The position numbers and the translations under genes were made by a program. This document shows, piece by piece, positions 1 to 6,132 of a stretch of 6,445 bases of DNA. Positions within the stretch are counted from its first letter, which is position 1. Each line of letters starts with the position of its first letter. The stretch lies in contig WAOJ01000065.1 in assembly GCA_015521275.1 (NCBI GenBank), positions 1 to 6,445 on the forward strand, given 5' to 3'. The stretch is from Desulfurococcales archaeon (GTDB lineage: Archaea; Thermoproteota; Thermoprotei_A; Sulfolobales; Ignicoccaceae). Below the pieces are notes generated by a model. It was not told where the DNA came from. It worked only from the letters and a program-made list of their open reading frames with translations, and ran no database searches.

Positions 1-474
1 TATCCTTTCCAAAGCTTTCTCCGGTGAAACCTTTAATAGTACCAATAGGTGAGGAGGAGGAACCACGGAGTTCATTTTCATTAAGAACCCCAAAGGCAAG
101 TCGTCCGAGCCCGTCCTGGCCAAGCTTTGATAGACTATGGTACTATACTTGTACCTATCGGTTATTACTACGAAACCGTTCCTAAGCAACGCCAAGATAC
201 CCCCTCTTATGCCAGCCATCTCTTTCTCATAGAAATGATAGATCCTATCAGCAGTAAAAAGGTAAGCTAACAAGTCCGACCTCTCGTACTTCTCAGAGAC
301 CTCTCTTTGAAGGATAGACCTAGCTATTAGTCCTAGGATCCCTTCAGTGGGCTCATGCGTCAGTACGGCTCTCTCATAGACCTTACTCACTTCCTCATAT
401 AGCCTCTTGGCGAAGGTAGTTGTGCCAGCACCGTCAATACCTTCTATGGCGATTAACGTTCCCCAGCTACCCAT
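1..474 (-). CDS. tmk: Thymidylate kinase (dTMP kinase), C-terminus cut off by the window edge
   Basis: Phosphorylates dTMP to dTDP with ATP in the cytoplasm, a step of dTTP synthesis. The frame is open from 474 to the left edge and gives 158 residues; the family is usually about 190-215, so the C-terminal part, probably including much of the LID end, is missing. Family landmarks are in order: P-loop region EGIDGAGTTT (residues 11-20), HEP (40-42, the usual R/H-E-P), FTADR (73-77) and the DRYKYSTIVYQ block (106-116, matching DRYxxSxxAYQ). The oddity is residue 18: the Walker A lysine expected in GxxxxGK(S/T) is threonine (codon ACA). I chose ATG 474 rather than ATG 480 because GCGAGG at 483-488 lies 8 nt upstream of it but only 2 nt from the other. 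Divergent from pyrF. The family call is firm; catalytic competence is less sure because of the missing lysine. Confidence 0.88.
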   Translation of the reverse strand, partial: MGSWGTLIAIEGIDGAGTTTFAKRLYEEVSKVYERAVLTHEPTEGILGLIARSILQREVSEKYERSDLLAYLFTADRIYHFYEKEMAGIRGGILALLRNGFVVITDRYKYSTIVYQSLARTGSDDLPLGFLMKMNSVVPPPHLLVLLKVSPEKALERI

Positions 475-537
475 GAGCATAGCCTCGCGATGTAAGATAT
501 AGGGAGCTTCTTGACCGTAGCGTGAAGGAAACGGGAG
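475..537. promoter_or_regulatory. Divergent tmk/pyrF promoter region
   Basis: A 63 bp gap between two divergent start codons must hold both promoters. The only AT-rich core is GATATA at 496-501, which reads as a TATA-like box on both strands. On the plus strand it would place transcription start near 525, giving pyrF a leader of about 12 nt with a GAAGGA (524-529) at its edge. On the minus strand start would fall almost at ATG 474. Which gene the box serves cannot be told by eye. The need for a promoter is certain; the exact box is a guess. Confidence 0.4.
483..488 (-). promoter_or_regulatory. Ribosome binding site of tmk
   Basis: GCGAGG on the minus strand, 8 nt before ATG 474. It decides between two in-frame ATGs 6 nt apart (474 and 480), since only the inner one has normal spacing. 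Confidence 0.5.
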
Positions 538-1158
538 ATGTATCCGGTATTGGTCTCCTTGGATCCGCCTCCTGGCAAGGGCTGGAACTGGGCTCTCGAA
601 CTCGTGAAAAAACTAAAGGACAAGGTGTGGGGTTTTAAGGTAGGTTGGCCTCTAATAATAGAGGGGAAGGAAAACTTAGAAAAAATAGACTCTAGGATAG
701 TATTGGACTTGAAGTTAGCAGATATAGGGTACACGATGAGGAACGTAATTAGCCGGCTTAGGGGAGACGCGGTAATAGCACACGCATTCGTCGGTTATCA
801 AACGGCCCTAGAGATACTCAGAGAAGAGACCGCTAAGAGAGACATGGAACTCTACTTGGTTGTCTCAATGAGTCATAGGGGTTCTAAGGAATTCATAGAC
901 AGACATGTGAAAGAGTTCATCAAACTGGCTTATTTGGTAGCAGATGGTGTAGTTGCTCCGGCTACAAGGCTTGACGTGTTAAGGCTAGTTAGGAGGTATT
1001 GGCCTAAGACGATCATCTCGCCCGGCATAGGAGCCCAAGGGGCTCCTCCTTGTTCTGCTCTGAGGGCCGGTGCGAATTTGGAGATAGTGGGTAGGGCATT
1101 AACGCGCTCCGATGACCCGCTAGGCTTTTTGGAATCGTACTATGCTCAATGTTCGTAA
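538..1158 (+). CDS. pyrF: Orotidine-5'-phosphate decarboxylase
   Basis: Decarboxylates OMP to UMP, the last step of de novo pyrimidine synthesis, in the cytoplasm. At 206 residues it has normal length for the short archaeal type. The substrate and catalytic residues are visible: D9 on strand 1, K34, then the catalytic D57-x-K59-xx-D62-I-xx-T66 (VLDLKLADIGYT), with spacing identical to my recollection of the Methanothermobacter enzyme. Further along are the MSHRG segment (111-115), the SPGIGAQG phosphate loop (161-168, with Q167) and the phosphate-gripping IVGR (183-186). The barrel appears complete. The start is ATG 538; GAAGGA at 524-529 is a weak ribosome site 8 nt upstream. It stands divergent from tmk, another pyrimidine nucleotide gene, and is followed 78 bp later by the cytochrome gene, which seems to have its own promoter. 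Codon use is mixed (AAA and AAG both used), unlike the cytochrome. Confidence 0.96.
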   Translation: MYPVLVSLDPPPGKGWNWALELVKKLKDKVWGFKVGWPLIIEGKENLEKIDSRIVLDLKLADIGYTMRNVISRLRGDAVIAHAFVGYQTALEILREETAKRDMELYLVVSMSHRGSKEFIDRHVKEFIKLAYLVADGVVAPATRLDVLRLVRRYWPKTIISPGIGAQGAPPCSALRAGANLEIVGRALTRSDDPLGFLESYYAQCS

Positions 1159-1192
1159 ACGATCATTATTGGGTTTAATCGAAGGGCCCAGA

Positions 1193-1199
1193 ATTATAA
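1193..1199 (+). promoter_or_regulatory. Candidate TATA box of the octaheme cytochrome gene
   Basis: ATTATAA at 1193-1199 lies in the 78 bp between pyrF and the cytochrome. An archaeal start about 25 nt downstream would fall near 1221-1224, leaving a leader of about 15 nt that contains the GGTGA ribosome site. That start would also exclude the upstream in-frame ATG at 1213. TTTAAT at 1174-1179 is an alternative box. Judged by eye only. Confidence 0.4.
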
Positions 1200-1227
1200 C
1201 TCTCAGCATGGAATGATAGCCCGGACG

Positions 1228-1232
1228 GGTGA
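1228..1232 (+). promoter_or_regulatory. Ribosome binding site of the octaheme cytochrome gene
   Basis: GGTGA, followed by AGGA, ends just before ATG 1237. It favours 1237 over the in-frame ATG at 1213, which has no purine-rich site before it and would put eight extra residues in front of a signal peptide that is already complete. Confidence 0.5.
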
Positions 1233-1236
1233 AGGA

Positions 1237-3162
1237 ATGAAGGGCAAGATCCTAACACTATTCTTACTAGCAGCCGTACTCGCCGCCCCCCTCGCCGCTG
1301 AAGTAAGCAGCATGAGCGCTCTGCAGCAAGCTTTAGCCAAGGCCAGCCCACAGACTAAGACGTGTGTGGGCTGCCACCTCCAAGTAACGCCCGACATAGT
1401 GATGCAGTGGGCCAACAGCAAGCACGCCAAGCGCGTACCCAATGACGTGAAGAAGCTATACGAGAAGATAGGCGCCGAGGAGTGGGCCGCTAAGGCTCCA
1501 GCCAAGAAGTTCAAGAACTATCCGTACAACGTGGGTTGCTACGAGTGTCACGGCATGTTCAAGGTTAGGGACAGGGTAGACGTCGTAAACCACTTCGGCT
1601 TCAAGATAGTGAGCATAGTCACCTCCCAAGACTGTAGCCAATGCCACCCCAAGGAGGCTACTGAGATAAGCTGGACTTGGCACGCCTTCGCCGCTCTAAA
1701 CACCAACCTCAGCCCATGGTATAGCAAGATAGTGAAGTACGCCAAGGCCCATGGCCTAGTGGGCAAGATGACCCCGCCGGTGTACACCAAGGTTAGGGAC
1801 CAAGACCTACTAACTTGGCAGTGGTATAAGGACTACGCTAAGTACCTATACATGTACCTCAACGGCCAGCCGGTGCCTAAGAAGTGGCTGAAGTACATCA
1901 AGCTCTTCGGCACCCCATATGACTACGACTTCAAGAACATAGTGAGCCCGCTGTACCCGGCCAGCGGTGGACTGAACACCACCGTCGCTAAGAAGGTCGG
2001 CTTCGAGGCTGAGCTGGCTGTCCAGTGTGCCGTCGGCAAGTACAAGTACTTCCAGAAGGTCAGCAACGTGATGAGCTTCGTAGGCTTCAAGAACGCTTAC
2101 ACCTACCACGCGTGCTACGAGTGTCACGGTACCCTCGTGGTGCCCTACAAGATGGAGACCGTCAACGTGAAGGGCTTCGCCGGCGTAACTAGGATGCACT
2201 ACTGGGGCTGGCCGAGCAACGGCGCTGGCAGGATTGACCCCGACGGAAGCCTAGGCACTTGTACTGCGTGCCACCCGAGGCACGAGTTCAGCGTGGCCCA
2301 AGCAAGGGAGCCTTGGACTTGTGGTCAGTGCCACATAGGCTACGACCACCCGCACATAGAGATCTATGAGGAGAGCAAGCACGGCAACATATTCGCTCTG
2401 CACAAGGAGAAGTACAACATGGAGCACATACCGTGGAGGGTCGGTGTCGACTTCGACGCGCCCACTTGTGCTACGTGCCACATGAGCACCATAGCCAGCC
2501 CCGACGGCAGCACCATACTGGTGAAGGGTAGCCACGACCTAACCCAGAGGCTAGTATGGGACCAGATGCACTTCTTCGCTCAGCCGAAGCCCAAGTGGCC
2601 TGACAGCACTCAGAACAAGATCGTGAAGGGCGCCAACATACTCAACGGCAAGGGCTACGCTAAGGTTGCGCTGAGGGGCTACAAGGTAGTGAGCCTAGGA
2701 CCAGCGCCCGGCCAGCTCAAGTTCCCGAGGCTAATGACCATCAAGTACTATGGCACCCTAGCCAAGCACAGGGAAGCCATGATGAAGGTCTGTGAGCTGT
2801 GCCACAGCAGCCAGTGGACCGAGAACTACTTCCGCACTGCCGACCAGAACTACTTCGACTATGACGCCGTCGCTCACTACGCGTTCCAGCTACTGAAGAA
2901 GGCCTATGCTGAGGGCATCCAAGACCCGCACAACAAGCTCGACGAGTTCATGGAGGTCATGTGGTACTACATCTGGCACCACCAGGGCAGGAGGTGGAGG
3001 AACGGCGCTTACATGATGGGCCCCGACTTCGCCCACTGGTTCGGTATAGTGGACACCGTAATGGAGGCGCTCAACAAGATGCTATCATACTACCAGATGG
3101 CTATACAGATGAAGGCCCTACAGCAGCAGCTAGACCAGCTACAAGCACAGCTAATGAAGTAA
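1237..3162 (+). CDS. Secreted octaheme cytochrome c, hydroxylamine oxidoreductase (HAO) family
   Basis: Multi-electron redox enzyme with eight c-type hemes, acting outside the cytoplasmic membrane (in an Ignicoccus-like cell, the space below the outer membrane). From ATG 1237 it has 641 residues. Residues 1-21 are a signal peptide (KGK, hydrophobic core, cleavage near LAA|E). Eight CXXCH sites lie at C43, C101, C133, C293, C342, C362, C411 and C519; none is CXXCK, unlike NrfA and ONR enzymes. The GRIDPDGS...CTACH...CGQCH...IEIYEESKHG stretch and the C-terminal WHHQGRR...MMGPDFAHW block are typical of the HAO family. The C-terminus (about 615-641) is a Gln/Leu-rich helix, possibly coiled coil, not a membrane anchor. 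Lys codons are virtually all AAG and Asn nearly all AAC, suggesting very high expression. IhOCC of I. hospitalis is reported to reduce nitrite and hydroxylamine; this may be it or a relative. The physiological substrate is not proven. Confidence 0.95.
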   Translation: MKGKILTLFLLAAVLAAPLAAEVSSMSALQQALAKASPQTKTCVGCHLQVTPDIVMQWANSKHAKRVPNDVKKLYEKIGAEEWAAKAPAKKFKNYPYNVGCYECHGMFKVRDRVDVVNHFGFKIVSIVTSQDCSQCHPKEATEISWTWHAFAALNTNLSPWYSKIVKYAKAHGLVGKMTPPVYTKVRDQDLLTWQWYKDYAKYLYMYLNGQPVPKKWLKYIKLFGTPYDYDFKNIVSPLYPASGGLNTTVAKKVGFEAELAVQCAVGKYKYFQKVSNVMSFVGFKNAYTYHACYECHGTLVVPYKMETVNVKGFAGVTRMHYWGWPSNGAGRIDPDGSLGTCTACHPRHEFSVAQAREPWTCGQCHIGYDHPHIEIYEESKHGNIFALHKEKYNMEHIPWRVGVDFDAPTCATCHMSTIASPDGSTILVKGSHDLTQRLVWDQMHFFAQPKPKWPDSTQNKIVKGANILNGKGYAKVALRGYKVVSLGPAPGQLKFPRLMTIKYYGTLAKHREAMMKVCELCHSSQWTENYFRTADQNYFDYDAVAHYAFQLLKKAYAEGIQDPHNKLDEFMEVMWYYIWHHQGRRWRNGAYMMGPDFAHWFGIVDTVMEALNKMLSYYQMAIQMKALQQQLDQLQAQLMK

Positions 3163-3175
3163 GGCAAAACCCATA

Positions 3176-3200
3176 TTTCTTTAAAATGAATGGATTTTTT
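3176..3200 (+). terminator. T-rich terminator after the octaheme cytochrome gene
   Basis: Two T runs, TTTCTTT (3176-3182) and TTTTTT (3195-3200), begin 14 nt after the stop codon at 3160-3162. No clear hairpin precedes them, which fits the T-tract-dependent termination usual in archaea. The region overlaps the candidate promoter of the next gene, so read-through is possible. Confidence 0.5.
3180..3186 (+). promoter_or_regulatory. Candidate TATA box of the propeller gene
   Basis: TTTAAAA at 3180-3186 in the 85 bp gap after the cytochrome would put transcription start near 3208 and give a leader of about 40 nt. CTTAACC at 3213-3219 is a weaker alternative with a leader of only a few nt. The box lies inside the T-rich terminator region, so a single transcript with the cytochrome cannot be excluded. 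Confidence 0.35.
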
Positions 3201-3247
3201 GATCATTAAGCTCTTAACCTATGTCTCGTACCTCATAATGTGGAAAC

Positions 3248-4228
3248 ATGAATGCACGAGGCATAGCCCTCTTAACCTTGATACTGATAGCTCCAACTTT
3301 CGCTCTAAGTTTGAAGCCCATAGCTACTTTACGCGTCAATGGTACGATAAACTCAGTCTCGACGTCCATGGGATTGGTTTCTGTTACAACAGACCTAGGC
3401 GCTTACCTCTTTAACGGCACCAAGGCTGTATTATTGTTAAAAGGCGATTATGTCTCGACTTCGAGCTATTCTAACGTATTCGCCTTTGTGAGGGCAGACG
3501 GAAAAGTAACGCTGTACGACGTCCTACACAAAGTTAAGGTTAACCTAAAGCTCCCGAACTATGTAGCTAAAGCTAGTAAGGTTACTCGGAAGGGTTTGCT
3601 CCTCTGTTGGAAGAGTTGTGCCTTCTACAACTTCCAAGGGAAGAAGATGTGGAACTTTGACGTTAAGGAAGTTATAGGCAAACCTGCCGGCGAGGGTCCC
3701 TTCTATGTCCCCGACGCATTGGCAAACCAAATATACGCTATCTTAAACGGAAAGCTATTGACGAACAAAACCGTTAGCTTCCCGCTGTCCGTCGCCTCTT
3801 GTGACGACCTAATAGCGGTGGGGACTTGGTCCAAGGTATACCTCTTCGATAACAATCTTGATGAACTAAACGTATTATATGGCTTTAAGAGGGTAAAGGA
3901 CTTAGCGTTCTCGCCGGATTGCAAGTACTTGGCAATAGCAGATAGCCTAAACAACAGGCTAGTTATAGTCGATATGAGAGGTAGTTTAGTTAAAGAACTT
4001 AAGTTCGCCGTTCCCGTAAACGGCATGGACTGGAATGGGAACATAATGGTAATTGGTCTAGATGACGGGAGTGTGAAGGTGTATCAAGTTTTGGGTTATG
4101 AGCCCTTGGAAGAAGAGGTCATATCGCTTACGCCTTCTTCAAACATGACCTTGTTTTACGGTCTAGTCTCCTTGGTCTTGCTAACAGTCATAGCTATAAT
4201 AGGTATTGAGATTGCTAGGGGCGAGTAG
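3248..4228 (+). CDS. Membrane-anchored extracytoplasmic beta-propeller-like protein of unknown function
   Basis: I do not recognise a named family. The 326-residue protein starts with a signal peptide (1-20, ending PTFALS). The body (about 24-283) shows repeated four-strand patterns of the WD40/YVTN type, clearest at 217-243 (VKDLAFSPDCKYLAIADS then RLVIVDMRG) and 256-281 (NGMDWNGNIMVIGLDDGSVKVYQVL). One transmembrane helix (about 301-320) and a short charged tail follow. The topology should therefore be propeller outside, anchored by its C-terminus. Cysteines are few (C120, C124, C185, C225) and there is no CXXCH, so it is not itself a cytochrome. Four N-X-S/T sequons (N31, N56, N173, N299) fit an exposed glycoprotein. 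ATG 3248 is the only sensible start because an in-frame TAA lies at 3236-3238; the ribosome site is poor (GTGG at 3240-3243). It sits 85 bp after the cytochrome on the same strand, so a partner or docking role is possible but unproven. Its 3' end overlaps the next gene by 14 bp. Confidence 0.8.
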   Translation: MNARGIALLTLILIAPTFALSLKPIATLRVNGTINSVSTSMGLVSVTTDLGAYLFNGTKAVLLLKGDYVSTSSYSNVFAFVRADGKVTLYDVLHKVKVNLKLPNYVAKASKVTRKGLLLCWKSCAFYNFQGKKMWNFDVKEVIGKPAGEGPFYVPDALANQIYAILNGKLLTNKTVSFPLSVASCDDLIAVGTWSKVYLFDNNLDELNVLYGFKRVKDLAFSPDCKYLAIADSLNNRLVIVDMRGSLVKELKFAVPVNGMDWNGNIMVIGLDDGSVKVYQVLGYEPLEEEVISLTPSSNMTLFYGLVSLVLLTVIAIIGIEIARGE

Positions 4229-6110
4229 CTTTCCTCCTCCAAGCCCCCTCCGCCAGCTTCTGGACCAGCTCCTTGTGGGGCTTTGAGGGCCTCTTCCAAG
4301 CCTTGGGGTTGTTAAACATTAAGCCTCCTATCAAGTGATCTGCCACGACGTCAGCCGAAGGACATAAGTACATGCATAGCCTACAGCCCTCGCAAGCGTC
4401 CGGCTTAACCAAGACGGGCCTCGTCTCCTTACCCTCATCTATTACCTTTATAGCTCCTGTAGGACACCAAGTCTCACATATTTTACAACCGGCGCAAGCG
4501 TTGGAGGCGTGTATTACCCTTATAGCTTCGAAAGCCTCTTCCAGAGCTTCGCCCTTCGCCTTGACCACCACCTTATCTTCTTTGAATATGTATTCTCCCT
4601 TGGGTCCGAGCACCTTTTCGCCCTCTACCTTAGTACCCAAGAGCTTTGCCAAGTCCAGAGCTTTCTTCCTATCGTACTTGAGTTTAACCTCTACGATCTT
4701 TCCCCTCTTCCTTATTCCCAAATACTTCACCTTGCTCAACCTTCTCCTATACTCTTCTTTCCAGTTCACTTCCTCCTTAGCCTTCATGGCCAAGGCCTTT
4801 TTCGGAGCCTCCGGCGCCAACCACCTCCAGCCCCCCTTAACCCACCATTCCCCGTAGCCCAGCCTCTTGGCCCATTTCCTCAAGATCCTTTCCCACTTCT
4901 CCCAGAGCTCCGGATGAAGCTCCTTGACGAGCTTGAATTCCCAAGCAGTTGCTCCGGGGCACATGAAGCACCCCACTCTGTCAAAGCCTTTGAAGTAGAG
5001 CGGGTTGATGGGAACACCTTTCTCAATGAGGTAAGCTAACTCCAACAGCTGAGGCCACGGGAGGATGGGACTCACAGTAGTTATGGTCGGGAAGTATTTC
5101 ATTTTCATCATTGGGCTTGCTCTAGCTCTTTCCAAGCTCTCCCACCATCTGTTGCCCACGAAATTGACCACCTCTCCCATTGGGAGCATCTTCCTAGCTA
5201 TCGGCCCAAGCTTAGTTACTTTACAGCACCAGCGGAAGTCCCTAGCCGGGGGCGAGAAGAGGTCAACAGCTTTCCAGAACAAGTTCCCGGCTGAGGCTAC
5301 TTCTAAAGGCATTCCGAAGTATTCCGCCTCAAGTCTCGCGGTCTCTACAGTTTCTGGGAGTTCTATGCCAGTATCATTGAAGAGCAGTAAAGCCTCCTCC
5401 CCAGCCTCCTTGAGCATTTGAACTACCAAGGCGGAATCCTTTCCACCTGAGAGGGATACTACTCTTTTGCCTCTGGGTGCTTTCCGTATAACGTTTACGC
5501 TCCATTCCCTTAACTCTTCCAAGAATTTTTCGTTTGCTTTCAACACATCCTTCAAGCTTTGCTTCTTCTCGCTTAAGGCCCCCCTCCTCGGGTGCTTCCA
5601 GACCTTATCTACTCTGAGCTTTCCTCTCTTGGGTATTGCCACCGCTATTACCTTTCCATCTTTGACCAAGGCTATTTGCTTGTTACCCCTCCCTACTACG
5701 TCTCCGGGCTTGATGTCGTCAACTTCCTTGCTGTCTATGAAGCCCTCCTCTAAGGCCCTCACCGCTCCCAAATAGCCCAGCCTTATCCTCCACTTCTCTG
5801 ATAATGGATCGTATATGGCCCTTGCTAATATGTCTCCATCGACCACTATCTCGTAGGCGTGGTCCAACGCTGGAACCTTGTTGAGGAACGCCATCCTCCC
5901 TCCAGTCAACTTGTCCCAAGAACCCTTTCCGACTTCCTCGTCAAAGGCCTTGGACAAGTGCTTTACGTCCCCTTCCCAAGCAGGCCTCAAGTCCCTAGGC
6001 TGGAAGAGGGAAAGCCTCACGGAGCCTTCACAGTCCTTCCTCCTGAACACCGGAACGTTATACTCCGGGCACCAGTAGACCTCAAGTTCTCTTGCCCATT
6101 GTCTCCTCAT
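4215..6110 (-). CDS. PUA / PAPS-reductase-like PP-loop / dicluster ferredoxin fusion protein
   Basis: Cytoplasmic 631-residue fusion of the CysH-like (COG0175) group found in archaea. In order: an N-terminal zinc-finger-like segment reduced to C14 and C27 (WCPEYNVP, where relatives usually have CxxCNVP); a PUA-like region at about 86-172 (IKPGDVV, KVIAVAI); the ATP-binding PP-loop SGGKDS (221-226); NDTGIELPET (245-254), as in PAPS reductases; WCCK (C295, C296) and CFMC (C381, C384), giving CC-X84-CXXC, the spacing that binds a [4Fe-4S] cluster in APS reductases; a mixed alpha/beta linker (about 455-535); and two CX2CX2CX3CP ferredoxin motifs at C539-C549 and C573-C583. I see no C-terminal ECGxH catalytic cysteine, so true PAPS/APS reduction is doubtful. 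PUA plus PP-loop plus Fe-S suggests sulfur transfer to RNA (inference). ATG 6110 has a good ribosome site. It follows a Trm14-like gene by 22 bp, a likely operon. The reaction is unknown. Confidence 0.9.
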   Translation of the reverse strand: MRRQWARELEVYWCPEYNVPVFRRKDCEGSVRLSLFQPRDLRPAWEGDVKHLSKAFDEEVGKGSWDKLTGGRMAFLNKVPALDHAYEIVVDGDILARAIYDPLSEKWRIRLGYLGAVRALEEGFIDSKEVDDIKPGDVVGRGNKQIALVKDGKVIAVAIPKRGKLRVDKVWKHPRRGALSEKKQSLKDVLKANEKFLEELREWSVNVIRKAPRGKRVVSLSGGKDSALVVQMLKEAGEEALLLFNDTGIELPETVETARLEAEYFGMPLEVASAGNLFWKAVDLFSPPARDFRWCCKVTKLGPIARKMLPMGEVVNFVGNRWWESLERARASPMMKMKYFPTITTVSPILPWPQLLELAYLIEKGVPINPLYFKGFDRVGCFMCPGATAWEFKLVKELHPELWEKWERILRKWAKRLGYGEWWVKGGWRWLAPEAPKKALAMKAKEEVNWKEEYRRRLSKVKYLGIRKRGKIVEVKLKYDRKKALDLAKLLGTKVEGEKVLGPKGEYIFKEDKVVVKAKGEALEEAFEAIRVIHASNACAGCKICETWCPTGAIKVIDEGKETRPVLVKPDACEGCRLCMYLCPSADVVADHLIGGLMFNNPKAWKRPSKPHKELVQKLAEGAWRRKATRP

Positions 6111-6117
6111 TGCTTAG

Positions 6118-6123
6118 CTCCTC
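6118..6123 (-). promoter_or_regulatory. Ribosome binding site of the PUA/PP-loop/ferredoxin gene
   Basis: GAGGAG on the minus strand, 7 nt before ATG 6110, inside the 22 bp gap after the upstream stop codon (6133-6135). It is the strongest ribosome site in the window and fixes the start; it fits translation of a second cistron in a shared transcript. Confidence 0.7.
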
Positions 6124-6132
6124 TGCCCGTGA

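Noticed and set aside
1213..1236. Upstream in-frame ATG at 1213 as the start of the cytochrome
   Set aside because: It has no ribosome site, adds IARTGEG before an otherwise complete signal peptide, and would lie upstream of the transcription start predicted from ATTATAA at 1193-1199. ATG 1237 has GGTGA just upstream.
2049..2060. VQCAVGKYKY (about residues 262-271 from ATG 1237) as a degenerate ninth heme site or a CXXXK active-site heme
   Set aside because: There is only one Cys and no CXXC spacing. The eight canonical sites already fill the family's heme count.
1203..2535. Several minus-strand open frames of 75-117 codons across the cytochrome gene
   Set aside because: They are shadows of a strongly biased, C-ending codon pattern that leaves few stops on the opposite strand. 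They lack recognisable domains and ribosome sites, and the plus frame has eight heme motifs.
3163..3247. Small RNA (C/D box type) in the gap after the cytochrome
   Set aside because: No paired C (RTGATGA) and D (CTGA) boxes are present. The AT-rich content is better explained by a terminator plus promoter.
4215..6110. Calling the fusion protein a true PAPS or APS reductase (cysH)
   Set aside because: The ATP loop and CC-X84-CXXC set match, but the C-terminal ECGxH catalytic cysteine motif is not visible, and the PUA domain is foreign to sulfate assimilation.
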